The translations under genes were made by a program, and so were the position numbers. Source: Desulfamplus sp. (GTDB lineage Bacteria; Desulfobacterota; Desulfobacteria; Desulfobacterales; Desulfobacteraceae). Taken from it: 64,000 bases of DNA. Positions 51,100 to 59,537 of this stretch are shown piece after piece. The notes under the pieces are model-generated. The model was not told the DNA's origin. It saw only the letters and a list, made by a program, of their open reading frames with translations, and ran no database searches. Each line of letters opens with the position of its first letter. The first letter of the stretch is position 1. The stretch spans positions 1 through 64,000 of the forward strand of contig JADFZJ010000012.1 in NCBI GenBank assembly GCA_015232555.1, written 5' to 3'.

Positions 51100-53042
51100 C
51101 ACACTCAAATGACAAAAAATCCAATAAAACTGCCTCGACTGTCCGCAGGTGGAGACTTCGCACTCTTCTGTTTGTTTTAATTGTTATTATATTTATTCCG
51201 ATATCTATGCTTTTGATATTCCAAGGATACCAAGACAGAGAACAGAGTTTGACGGAAATAAAGAATCAGGCAGAGCAGTTGACAGAATTTTTTATTGATG
51301 AACAGGAGCATATCATTGAGCATAGCCAGCATCTTCTTGAAATAATAGCTCAAATACCAGCGGTACGAAATTATGATATTGAAGAGTGTAATAGTTTTCT
51401 AAAAACAATCCATAAATCTCATCTCCAATATTCCACTATTGTTGCAGCAAACAGGGAAGGTATTATTAATTGCTGTGCAATTCCGTTAAAAAAATCAATA
51501 AATGTCAGTGATCGTAACTGGTTTAAACGTGTGCGTGAGACAGGCAAGTTTGTGATAGATGAGTTTATAATCAGCAGATCAGCAAATAAAGCATCTCTCC
51601 CGTTTGCCTATCCTATCCTTGATGATAAGGGTAATTTTCAGATGGCAGTAGGTGCAGCCTTTGATTTATCGTACTATAATCAGATTTTCAAAAAAATTCC
51701 CCTTCCACCTGAGTCAGTTGTGATTATAACAGACAAGGAAGAGAATATATTGCATTTATATTCTGATTCCACAACAGAACAATGGCTTGGTCAACCACTT
51801 GCAAAGGTTAGAGGATTTTCAGTACCATCTGACACCAAAGGTAGTTTTACAGTAGAAGATATCGGTAAAAATGAACGGATTTACTTCTTTGAACACCTTT
51901 CAGTTGGACACCCAAACAATGAAATCTGTCTGTTTGTTGGATTTTCAAAAAAGATAATTTTTTATAAAGCTGACGAGCTTATGTCTATTAATATATTTGT
52001 GTTATCTATTACTGGACTGCTTTCATTGAGTCTTGGATGGTATTTTGGAGAAAAATATATTGTTACACCTATTAATCTGCTGGTTCAAAAGATTCAAAAA
52101 GTATCTTATCAAGGAAAGAATTTAGGGGATAAGGAGATAAATATAAGTATCTCTGAAAATATCTCTTATCCAAACCAAGAATTAGAATTGTTATCTAAAA
52201 ACTTTGATGATTTGGTTGATAGACTTTCTCAAAGAGAGATCAAGCAAAATCAGGCAGAAGAAGAGATACGAACTCTAAACATTGAACTTGAGTCTCGTGT
52301 AAAAGAGCGGACAGCCGAACTTAATGAATCCAATAAAATACTTGAAGCAATTAACAAAGAGCTTGAATCTTTCTCATATTCTGTCTCCCACGATCTGCGG
52401 GCACCGCTCAGAGGCATTGACGGCTGGAGTCTTGCTCTTTTAGAGGACTTTGAAGCATTACTTGGTAAGGAAGGCAGAAGATACGTAGAGAGAATAAGAG
52501 CAGAAACTCAGCGTATGGCAAGCCTTATTGATGATCTGCTCAAACTCTCTCGGCTTACCCGTTCTGAGATGAATATAAATTTGGTAAATCTTTCTGAATT
52601 AGCAGCTCAAGTGGCTGATACACTCAATGAATCTATAAGAGAAACAGAGCCTGAATGTCGAGTAGAATTGATAATTCAACCAGATATGACTGCTTATGCT
52701 GATGTTGGTATGATTGATATTGTTCTGACTAATCTGATGAGCAATGCTTTTAAGTTCACCAGCAAGGTAGGCAATCCTAAAATCGAATTTGGAAAATTAG
52801 AACAAAAAGAGAACGGCAGAGAGATATTTTTTGTCAAAGATAATGGTGCAGGTTTTGATATGCAGTATGCTTTTAAACTTTTTGGTGCGTTTCAGCGTCT
52901 GCACAAAGCCAGCGAATTTCCAGGAACAGGAATCGGGCTTGCAACTGTTCAACGTGTTATACACAAACATGGTGGAAGAGTCTGGGCAGAAGGTGAGGTG
53001 AATAATGGGGCAACATTTTATTTTACACTATCTTCTGTATGA
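51090..53042 (+). CDS. membrane sensor histidine kinase with dCache domain
   Basis: This 650-aa kinase has TM1 about 24-46 and a periplasmic PDC/dCache sensor domain about 50-290 (DRNWFKRVRETGKFVIDE is typical). TM2 is about 302-325, followed by a HAMP-like and coiled-coil linker. The HisKA box YSVSHDLRAPLRG contains His434, and the HATPase has NLMSNAFKFT and GTGIGLATV. The start is TTG 51090 with gagg 8 nt upstream; the first ATG is far inside the membrane helix. The kinase core closely matches the 46.8-kb kinase. No receiver domain is present. Confidence 0.88.
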   Translation: MIITHSNDKKSNKTASTVRRWRLRTLLFVLIVIIFIPISMLLIFQGYQDREQSLTEIKNQAEQLTEFFIDEQEHIIEHSQHLLEIIAQIPAVRNYDIEECNSFLKTIHKSHLQYSTIVAANREGIINCCAIPLKKSINVSDRNWFKRVRETGKFVIDEFIISRSANKASLPFAYPILDDKGNFQMAVGAAFDLSYYNQIFKKIPLPPESVVIITDKEENILHLYSDSTTEQWLGQPLAKVRGFSVPSDTKGSFTVEDIGKNERIYFFEHLSVGHPNNEICLFVGFSKKIIFYKADELMSINIFVLSITGLLSLSLGWYFGEKYIVTPINLLVQKIQKVSYQGKNLGDKEINISISENISYPNQELELLSKNFDDLVDRLSQREIKQNQAEEEIRTLNIELESRVKERTAELNESNKILEAINKELESFSYSVSHDLRAPLRGIDGWSLALLEDFEALLGKEGRRYVERIRAETQRMASLIDDLLKLSRLTRSEMNINLVNLSELAAQVADTLNESIRETEPECRVELIIQPDMTAYADVGMIDIVLTNLMSNAFKFTSKVGNPKIEFGKLEQKENGREIFFVKDNGAGFDMQYAFKLFGAFQRLHKASEFPGTGIGLATVQRVIHKHGGRVWAEGEVNNGATFYFTLSSV

Positions 53043-53096
53043 TTCAAAATAAACACTTTCTTTATATTATGTTTTTAAAAAAGGTTACTATTAAAT

Positions 53097-55343
53097 ATGA
53101 ATACAATACCACAAATAATAAGCCCTGACGGCTATATAAACACAATTCAGGAAAAAAAAGGAAGGGCAGATTCAGCAAAACAGTCAGAGTCAATAGATGC
53201 AAGTTTCTATTTCCCCTCTGTTTCCGATTATATTAGAGGTTCAATTGCAGAAGGCAAACCCTATTTTTTTGTCGGAAGAAGTGGCAATGCTCAGATTGGC
53301 GTAAAAACAGATCAGACCAATTCAGGATCAATGCCTGTAATTGACAATCAAGATATCTATATTGAAGGTCAGATTCAAAACCTAAATCCGCTTTTAGATA
53401 TAGGATTACAACCCGGAAATGTTCTGGAGCTTTTTAAAAAAGGAGATGAGATAGGCAGGCTTGTTGTTATGGATCCTGAACTTAGAATCGATGATGTCCG
53501 CCACTATCTACACAAAAGGCTCTTTGTTGGCAGAGAGATTACCAAGGGCTATTATAAGGGGTTTGAGATTCATCAGGAGAGAGACCCTTTAACAGGAAAG
53601 GTGGCAGACTATATCACAATTGACATTGAGCCGTTTCAATACATTTTTGAACCATACTCAATTAATCCTTCAAGTATAAATGCGGTTATTAAAGAGGGTA
53701 GAAGTGCATTGAGTAAAATCAGGTCAAGAGTGGCAATTGATCTCACAAATCAAGTATTAAAACCCAATGAACTCTTTGTGGGTGATATAAAAATATCTCT
53801 TGGAGATGTTTATGCCATAATTGATGCTGTGGTTGAACCTGAATCAAGCCGTATTGAACACCTTCCAGCAAGAGTTCTTGATCCTTTCCGAACTTTTCGC
53901 AATCGTCAGGTAGAGTTGTATAATTTTGGCAGCTTGGATATTCCATTGAATGAGATAAAAATCAGAGTCCGTTTTTTCAGAACTAAAAATCCGCTTACTG
54001 TTCCATTGGAAAAGAATAAAGTTAAAGAGGGGTATAGGCTCTACGATCTTCTGACCAACGCAGAAATCAGTAATCTTTTCAGCTCCATTCATCACAACTC
54101 TCTTGGTATGATTTTGAATAAAGGAAATTTTGTTCAGATTCCAAGGGCACAAAACCCTGAAGGAGAGGCTCAGTTTGAGATTATTAAAAATTCTGTTGTG
54201 CAGAGCACCTCTCGAAAATCAGAGTTGGTGCTGCCAATTTCAGGAAGAGGAGAGTTGCAAAATGGCGAATTCCGTAAAACTCTTCAGAAACTTTCAGTTC
54301 TTGGAGGGATTAACAGCCGTGTCTTTATCGGAGAGAATTTTCCTTCTCCTGATGTTATAAATGCCCTGAACAGAAGCGGAATCAGAACTTTTTTAATAAA
54401 CGCAGTAGGTTCATCTTCATCCAAATCTGATTTAAACGACTCTGATTCAGCCACTCAAATAGAGTATTTAATCGGTTCAGCCACTCCATCATTTGAAGAT
54501 GACTATGTAAAAAGAATGATAGTACTCACGCATACTGACCACGCTGCCTGTGAATTTTTAAGGTATGATGCAGAGACTGACAAGCTCTACACTTTTTATC
54601 GCGGGTGCTTTATTGAGCCTGATGATAAAGAGCGGTTTGACAGGGTGAGATACTGGTTTGCATTTTACGGTTCTCACACTAAAGATGCAGACAATCGCCT
54701 AACAATTGATCTTATCAATCAGCTTGCAGCAAAACTTGGTGATGAGATGGGCATTGCTCACGGAGGAGGTCCGGGGCTTATGAAAGAGTCGAACGATCTT
54801 GCACGCAAACACAACATAATGAGCGTGGGTATTGCAATTGATCTTGAAGGAGAGCGTCAGTTGTCTCTTACCACCTGTGACGGGCTTATCAAGTATAAGG
54901 AGGGGTTACGCTTGGCAAGGCAGGATCACCTTCAGAAACTGAGCAACCTGCCTATTATCAACACTGGCGGCTATGGTACGTCAGAAGAGCTTGCAATCTC
55001 TATTACATCTATGAAAATCCATGAAAGCCCTCTTGCACCCATAATTTTGCTTGATCCTGATAATTTGTGGAGTCATGCACAGCGGCAGACTATTGAAATT
55101 GCAGAACGAAAATATGGTCCAGCTTTTATTCCAAATCTTATTAAACCATGCCGCAATGCTGATGAAGCAGTAAAAGAGATTATCCGTTTTTTATCTCATC
55201 CTGACAACTGGTATAAAAAGAATAAAATTCCACGAGAGAACATCGAAAAATCAAGAGTCAAATCAAGACGTATCAGGCAGGAGACACTTGGACAAGATTA
55301 TGTTGAAGTGTTTGAAAATCCGAATCACAGGCTGATGGTTTAA
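53097..55343 (+). CDS. large LOG-family protein (nucleotide-binding Rossmann domain)
   Basis: LOG/PpnN-type enzymes hydrolyse the N-glycosidic bond of nucleoside monophosphates. The C-terminal third has the family signatures GGGPGLMKE (about 556-564) and GGYGTSEE (about 623-630, standing for PGGxGTxxE). Length is 748 aa, much more than typical LOG (about 200) or PpnN (454). The first roughly 500 residues form a separate region of unknown fold. It follows the kinases by 54 bp on the same strand. The older label 'lysine decarboxylase' should not be used. Confidence 0.78.
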   Translation: MNTIPQIISPDGYINTIQEKKGRADSAKQSESIDASFYFPSVSDYIRGSIAEGKPYFFVGRSGNAQIGVKTDQTNSGSMPVIDNQDIYIEGQIQNLNPLLDIGLQPGNVLELFKKGDEIGRLVVMDPELRIDDVRHYLHKRLFVGREITKGYYKGFEIHQERDPLTGKVADYITIDIEPFQYIFEPYSINPSSINAVIKEGRSALSKIRSRVAIDLTNQVLKPNELFVGDIKISLGDVYAIIDAVVEPESSRIEHLPARVLDPFRTFRNRQVELYNFGSLDIPLNEIKIRVRFFRTKNPLTVPLEKNKVKEGYRLYDLLTNAEISNLFSSIHHNSLGMILNKGNFVQIPRAQNPEGEAQFEIIKNSVVQSTSRKSELVLPISGRGELQNGEFRKTLQKLSVLGGINSRVFIGENFPSPDVINALNRSGIRTFLINAVGSSSSKSDLNDSDSATQIEYLIGSATPSFEDDYVKRMIVLTHTDHAACEFLRYDAETDKLYTFYRGCFIEPDDKERFDRVRYWFAFYGSHTKDADNRLTIDLINQLAAKLGDEMGIAHGGGPGLMKESNDLARKHNIMSVGIAIDLEGERQLSLTTCDGLIKYKEGLRLARQDHLQKLSNLPIINTGGYGTSEELAISITSMKIHESPLAPIILLDPDNLWSHAQRQTIEIAERKYGPAFIPNLIKPCRNADEAVKEIIRFLSHPDNWYKKNKIPRENIEKSRVKSRRIRQETLGQDYVEVFENPNHRLMV

Positions 55344-55350
55344 AATATGA

Positions 55351-55380
55351 AAGGGGATATCTTTACAGAGACACCCCCTT
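55351..55380. terminator. possible hairpin between LOG gene and phoH
   Basis: aagggg (55351-55356) pairs with cccctt (55375-55380), with an 18-nt loop and T-rich downstream sequence. It lies between convergent genes. The stem is short. Confidence 0.35.
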
Positions 55381-55392
55381 ACTTTAACTTTT

Positions 55393-56838
55393 TTAAAGCA
55401 TCTCAACACCAAGTTTTGCAAGCTCTGACCTTACAGATGTCTGAAATTTAATTGATGCGACAAGAGGCTGACCAGAGAGGCGGCTGATAGCATAAGCAAG
55501 CCCGCTTGAGAGCTTGTCAAGACGGCGTTTGCGGTCAATCTGATCAAGGTCTCCTGTAAAGATAATCTTTGTCCCCATTCCAGCACGGGTGATAATAGTC
55601 TTCATCTGGTGAGGAGTTAAGTTCTGTGCCTCGTCAATAATAAGAATGCTCTTCCAGAAGGTTGTGCCTCGTATGTAATCCAATGGTTCAATATCAATCT
55701 TCTTTTCAATCAGCATCTTGTCAATCAACTGTGTGTTTTCGCTGCTTAACTCTTTAAGCACTGAAAGATTCTGCCAGATTGGGCGAAGCCATGGATCCAT
55801 CTTCTCCTTGATATTGCCGGGCAGAAACCCCATGTTATCCATATCTTCTAAATGCACCATTGGACGGGTGATAAGTATTTGACGGTAATCTCTTCTCTTT
55901 TCTAAAGCCGCAGCAAGTGCAAAAAGTGTCTTGCCTGTGCCAGCACCGCCTTCAAGAAAAATAAGCGAAAGATCAGGGCGTGTAAGCTGGTAGAGAGCTA
56001 CAGTTTGGGGCCAGTTCTGAGGCTGATTGATCTCATTATGAGTCTGGCTGCTTTTATTCTCCCTACTTATCTGATTCTCCTGCTTCTTCTTTCTGCCTTT
56101 CTTTTCCTGATTTCCCTGTTTCTGCTGATTATCATCTATATTTCCATTATAAGATGGTCCGCCATAAGGACGGATACCAAACACCTGTATATTGTTTGGC
56201 ACTATATGAAACTTGTTGTCTATTCTGACAGCAGCAAACTGCTCGCTCGTATTGCAGGTCTCATCAAGTCTCTTAAAATTGCCTCTCCAATCACTTACGC
56301 AGACAACACCCTGATTGATAGCAATCTCTCCATATTTTTGGGAATTGTATGGAAATGTGAAACTCTTCTTGTCAATCTCTTCACCATTGACTTCAATTCT
56401 TGGAAGGTCTTTATCTGTATCTGTCTCTGCCTGATCTTTATAATAATCCTCAGCTTTGAATCCAAGCTCTCTAACTTTAATCCTCATCATTGAGTCTTTA
56501 GATATCAAATCCACACTGCCAAACTCTTTTCTGACTGAATTGGCTGAGGCAATAATTTTGTGATCGTTGATGCGGTGCTCTAGAAAATCAATACCTGTCC
56601 AGTCCATATCCTTGATTATTTTGATATAAGGAGAGCGGTTGAGTCTCAATGCTTCAATATTGCGTATCGCTTCACGGGCATCAAAACCGACATCTGTTCT
56701 GCGTTTTAGACCATCTAACTCCTCAAGCACAATCCATGGGATACATGCAAGAATCTTGTTGTTAATCAGATGATCTAAACATGAAGGATCATGAACTAAC
56801 GTACTGGTATCAACTATTTTTGCTTTTTTTATAGGCAT
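55393..56838 (-). CDS. PIN-PhoH (PhoH2-like) ATPase/ribonuclease
   Basis: The N-terminal PIN nuclease domain (about 6-130) starts KAKIVDTSTLVHDP with acidic catalytic residues. The C-terminal PhoH ATPase domain (about 265-481) has Walker A GGAGTGKT and Walker B-like SILIIDEAQNLTPHQ. PhoH2 proteins of this order show RNA helicase/RNase activity and in mycobacteria form toxin-antitoxin-like pairs. Here no antitoxin-like ORF is next to it. A Gln/Lys-rich low-complexity segment (about 240-265) links the domains. Length 481 aa is normal. Confidence 0.88.
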   Translation of the reverse strand: MPIKKAKIVDTSTLVHDPSCLDHLINNKILACIPWIVLEELDGLKRRTDVGFDAREAIRNIEALRLNRSPYIKIIKDMDWTGIDFLEHRINDHKIIASANSVRKEFGSVDLISKDSMMRIKVRELGFKAEDYYKDQAETDTDKDLPRIEVNGEEIDKKSFTFPYNSQKYGEIAINQGVVCVSDWRGNFKRLDETCNTSEQFAAVRIDNKFHIVPNNIQVFGIRPYGGPSYNGNIDDNQQKQGNQEKKGRKKKQENQISRENKSSQTHNEINQPQNWPQTVALYQLTRPDLSLIFLEGGAGTGKTLFALAAALEKRRDYRQILITRPMVHLEDMDNMGFLPGNIKEKMDPWLRPIWQNLSVLKELSSENTQLIDKMLIEKKIDIEPLDYIRGTTFWKSILIIDEAQNLTPHQMKTIITRAGMGTKIIFTGDLDQIDRKRRLDKLSSGLAYAISRLSGQPLVASIKFQTSVRSELAKLGVEML

Positions 56839-56861
56839 GGTTTTAATCCTTAATTCTATTA

Positions 56862-56977
56862 TTTAGGAGTTTTAATCCAACAATATTAATCCAACAATAA
56901 TTGCAGCAACGATGCTTATGTTTTTATTTTAGGAATTTCAATCCAATAATAATTGCAGCTAAGCTGCCTATGTTCCC
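56862..56977 (-). repeat. left pair of 51-nt GCAGC-hairpin repeats
   Basis: Read on the minus strand, one unit (56927-56977) goes ggaacataggcagcttagctgc, then aattatt, and ends in gattgaaattcctaa. A second, more diverged unit lies at about 56877-56926, with a fragment behind it. The unit covers the stop codon of the hybrid kinase. It is in opposite orientation to the right pair. Confidence 0.75.
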
Positions 56978-58725
56978 AGCACTTTACTGATCTTAGAAAG
57001 CATATCAAATCTGGACACAGGCTTTTGAATAGTATCGTAATTAGTTTGAGACAATATATTTTTAGGTAACATCCCTCTGCTGTATCCAGTTAAGAATATA
57101 ATGGGCAGTTCAGGCTTGGTTTGCCTGATATATTCCATCACTTTATCGCCTCCCATTACAGGCATCACAACATCCAGCAGTGCAATATCTATATTCTTGC
57201 TGTTTTGCTTGAACAGATCAATTGCCTGCTCACCATTTTCAGCCGCAATTACCTGATAATTTGCACCTTCAAGAATCTTCACAAGCATTTTACGGACAAT
57301 CTCTTCATCTTCTGCAACCAGAATGATCTCTCTATTTCCGTTAAAGATTTTGACATCAGTATTTGTCTCATCCATACAAGATGTAACTTTTTCTGATGAC
57401 GGAATATAAATTTTAAATACAGTTCCTTTGCCAGCTTCACTGTAAAGATTGATCATCCCTTCATGTGACCTGACAATACCATATACCGCTGCAAGCCCCA
57501 TTCCCGTACCTTTGCCAACATCTTTTGTGGTGAAAAATGGCTCAAAAACCCTTTTATGCAGCTCACGGGGAATACCGCAGCCTGTATCTGAAATTGTAAG
57601 AAGAACATAACACCCTTTTTTTGCTCCTGTATTACAATCATTAAAGAAAATACCTTCATCTTTTCCAAATTCATTATTTTTCCAGACTGTATTAACTTCG
57701 CTGAATTCGTTTTGAATAAAGACATTTTGCGTTTCAATTACTATTTTGCCGCCATCTGGCATAGCATCTCTTGCATTTATGCAAAGGTTCATTAATACCT
57801 GCTCCATTTGACCAGGATCAGCACAGATATTGTTAAGATTAAAACCGGGCATGAACTCAAGCTTAATATTCTCACCAATAACTCTTCGTATCATCTTCAT
57901 CAGATTAATGATAATTTCGTTCATATCAATAATGACAGGCTTTCTTGCACTTTTTCTGCTAAATAGAAGGAGTTGTCGAACTAAATTTGTTGCCCTCTGA
58001 GCCGCACCCATAATCATATCAAGATTCTGGTATGCAGGATTATCAGGTGGGATAGTCTCCATCATAAGTTCTGTGCAGCCTGTAATTATAAAAAGCATGT
58101 TGTTAAAATCGTGTGCAACTCCACCTGCAAGCTGTCCTACTGCCTCCATCTTTTGAGCTTGACGCAGTTGCTCCTCTAAATTTTTCTGCTCTTGCTCAGT
58201 TTTTATTTTCTGATAGCGAAGTTCAGCTTCACGAAGCTCTCTTTCAATAGCAGGAATAAGACGAGGTAGATTATCTTTCATCACATAGTCATGTGCACCA
58301 GCTTTCATTATTGCTACAGCAGTGTCTTCTCCTATTGCTCCAGAAACAACAATAAATGGAATATCCTTTCCAGTTGCATGAAGAACATTTAACGCAGAAA
58401 GGGCGTCAAATTGAGGCAGATTATAATCAGATAAAACAATATCCCAATCGTTGTTATTCAGTGTTTCGGTCATCTCGTGGTTAGTTTGAACCAGCTTAAA
58501 GCTTAAATCAAATCCAGCACGTTTGAGCAAACGTATGATAAGTTCTGCATCACTTTCTGAATCTTCAACAAGCAGGAGACGAAGAGTTTTTTTTATATGA
58601 AAATCCTTTAACTGACTTTCATTTTTATTTGTATCAGGCACTGCATGGGCTTTAGTAGTGAACTGACTTTCATTTTTCGTTGTGTCAGCCATTTCATGGG
58701 TTTTATAAGAAGAGTCCATAATCAT
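56968..58725 (-). CDS. cytoplasmic hybrid histidine kinase (receiver-kinase-receiver)
   Basis: This 585-aa protein has no membrane segment. An N-terminal receiver (about 48-165) has phospho-Asp in LSDYNLPQFDA. It is followed by an NtrB-like HisKA box [11 protein letters not shown], an HATPase (SDTGCGIP, GTGMGLAAV) and a C-terminal receiver with LLDVVMPVMGG. The first 45 residues contain a 17-residue tandem duplication. ATG 58725 overlaps the stop of the response-regulator gene upstream (ATGA), so the pair is translated together. The stop lies in a repeat unit. Confidence 0.9.
   Translation of the reverse strand: MIMDSSYKTHEMADTTKNESQFTTKAHAVPDTNKNESQLKDFHIKKTLRLLLVEDSESDAELIIRLLKRAGFDLSFKLVQTNHEMTETLNNNDWDIVLSDYNLPQFDALSALNVLHATGKDIPFIVVSGAIGEDTAVAIMKAGAHDYVMKDNLPRLIPAIERELREAELRYQKIKTEQEQKNLEEQLRQAQKMEAVGQLAGGVAHDFNNMLFIITGCTELMMETIPPDNPAYQNLDMIMGAAQRATNLVRQLLLFSRKSARKPVIIDMNEIIINLMKMIRRVIGENIKLEFMPGFNLNNICADPGQMEQVLMNLCINARDAMPDGGKIVIETQNVFIQNEFSEVNTVWKNNEFGKDEGIFFNDCNTGAKKGCYVLLTISDTGCGIPRELHKRVFEPFFTTKDVGKGTGMGLAAVYGIVRSHEGMINLYSEAGKGTVFKIYIPSSEKVTSCMDETNTDVKIFNGNREIILVAEDEEIVRKMLVKILEGANYQVIAAENGEQAIDLFKQNSKNIDIALLDVVMPVMGGDKVMEYIRQTKPELPIIFLTGYSRGMLPKNILSQTNYDTIQKPVSRFDMLSKISKVLGT
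58610..58704 (-). repeat. 51-nt period tandem duplication at kinase N-terminus
   Basis: Blocks 58610-58653 and 58661-58704 match closely with a period of 51 nt. They encode two 17-residue units sharing DTTKNESQ/DTNKNESQ. The frame is kept. Function is unlikely, as the segment lies in an unstructured leader before the receiver. Confidence 0.7.
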
Positions 58726-59156
58726 TCTCTCCTCATAGGTGGAGGTTCATTCAATTCTAACCAATACATTCCCAATGTGCGTATAGATTCAACAAATTGT
58801 TTGAAATCTACTGGTTTACGAATATAGCTGTTTGCTCCGTTATCATAAGCAGCAGCAATATCTTGCTCCTCTTTGGAAGAGGTAAGCATAACAACAGGCA
58901 GCCGTTTTGTTCGCTTGTCTGAGCGGATACGATTCAGAACTTCCAGACCATCTATTCTTGGCAGTTTCATATCCAGCAGTGTAAGCACTGGCATCTGTTC
59001 TGGAGAGGTTGACAGGTTGAACAGATAGTCCAATGCTTCCTGTCCATCTTCCATTACAAGAATTTCGTTGACAATATTGTTCTTTTTAAAAGCACGTTTT
59101 GTCAGCTCAATATCACTTGGATTATCTTCTATGAGTAAAACTGTCTTAGAGTTCAT
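58722..59156 (-). CDS. single-domain response regulator (Rcp1-like)
   Basis: This stand-alone receiver has 144 aa. The acidic pocket is in VLLIEDNPSD (6-15), phospho-Asp is in TLLDMKLPRIDG, Thr/Ser is in VMLTSSKEEQD and Lys is in IRKPVDF. There is no output domain, so it passes phosphate or acts by binding, as Rcp1 does with phytochrome kinases. It is in one operon with the receiver-kinase-receiver protein. Confidence 0.92.
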   Translation of the reverse strand: MNSKTVLLIEDNPSDIELTKRAFKKNNIVNEILVMEDGQEALDYLFNLSTSPEQMPVLTLLDMKLPRIDGLEVLNRIRSDKRTKRLPVVMLTSSKEEQDIAAAYDNGANSYIRKPVDFKQFVESIRTLGMYWLELNEPPPMRRE

Positions 59157-59537
59157 AAGTTTGTCTCATATACTCCTGTAAAGGAACATAAGCAGCTTCG
59201 CTGCAATTATTGTTGATTGAAATTCCTAAATAAGGAACGTAAGCAGCTTTGCTGCAATTATTTTGATTGAAATTTCTTAAGCAGAGAAAATAAAGACTAT
59301 TATTTTGAGAATAGTGCAGTTTCTGAATCAAGTCCAGTTTTTTTCTCAAAGATCGATGTTAGAGTTTTTTTTGTAATTGACTTGAGATTATGATAAAAAA
59401 ATGATGTATATTCTAAATATCCTAAATTTTATCTCTTTTAAAAGCTGTTTTTGTTATGAACGCCTCATGATAAGCTAATAAATTTCATTGAGGCTTTTGA
59501 ATTTTAAAAAGGTCATTAAATATATAAAGGCTCGTTT
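59157..59537. other. spacer with repeats and coaBC leader
   Basis: The first 125 nt are two repeat units. The remainder is AT-rich DNA that must hold the promoters for the response regulator and coaBC. An ORF across the repeats (59146-59349, minus) is judged spurious. Confidence 0.5.
59181..59281 (+). repeat. right pair of 51-nt GCAGC-hairpin repeats
   Basis: Two head-to-tail units, 59181-59231 and 59232-59281, each begin aaggaac and contain the stem gcagc-tty-gctgc. They continue into aattatt and end in gattgaaatt. They are inverted relative to the pair at 56.9 kb, so the kinase/regulator operon lies between inverted repeats. Confidence 0.85.

Noticed and set aside
55393-56838. PhoH-PIN gene as half of a toxin-antitoxin pair
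   Set aside because: No small antitoxin-like ORF precedes it; the sequence directly upstream is repeat and kinase end.
56862-59281. 51-nt repeats considered as a CRISPR array
   Set aside because: Only two units per site, no spacers between units, and no cas genes.
59146-59349. 67-aa minus-strand ORF ahead of the response regulator
   Set aside because: Its sequence is the translation of the two 51-nt repeat units (AAYVP appears twice) and overlaps the regulator start; no ribosome-binding site or protein-like profile.
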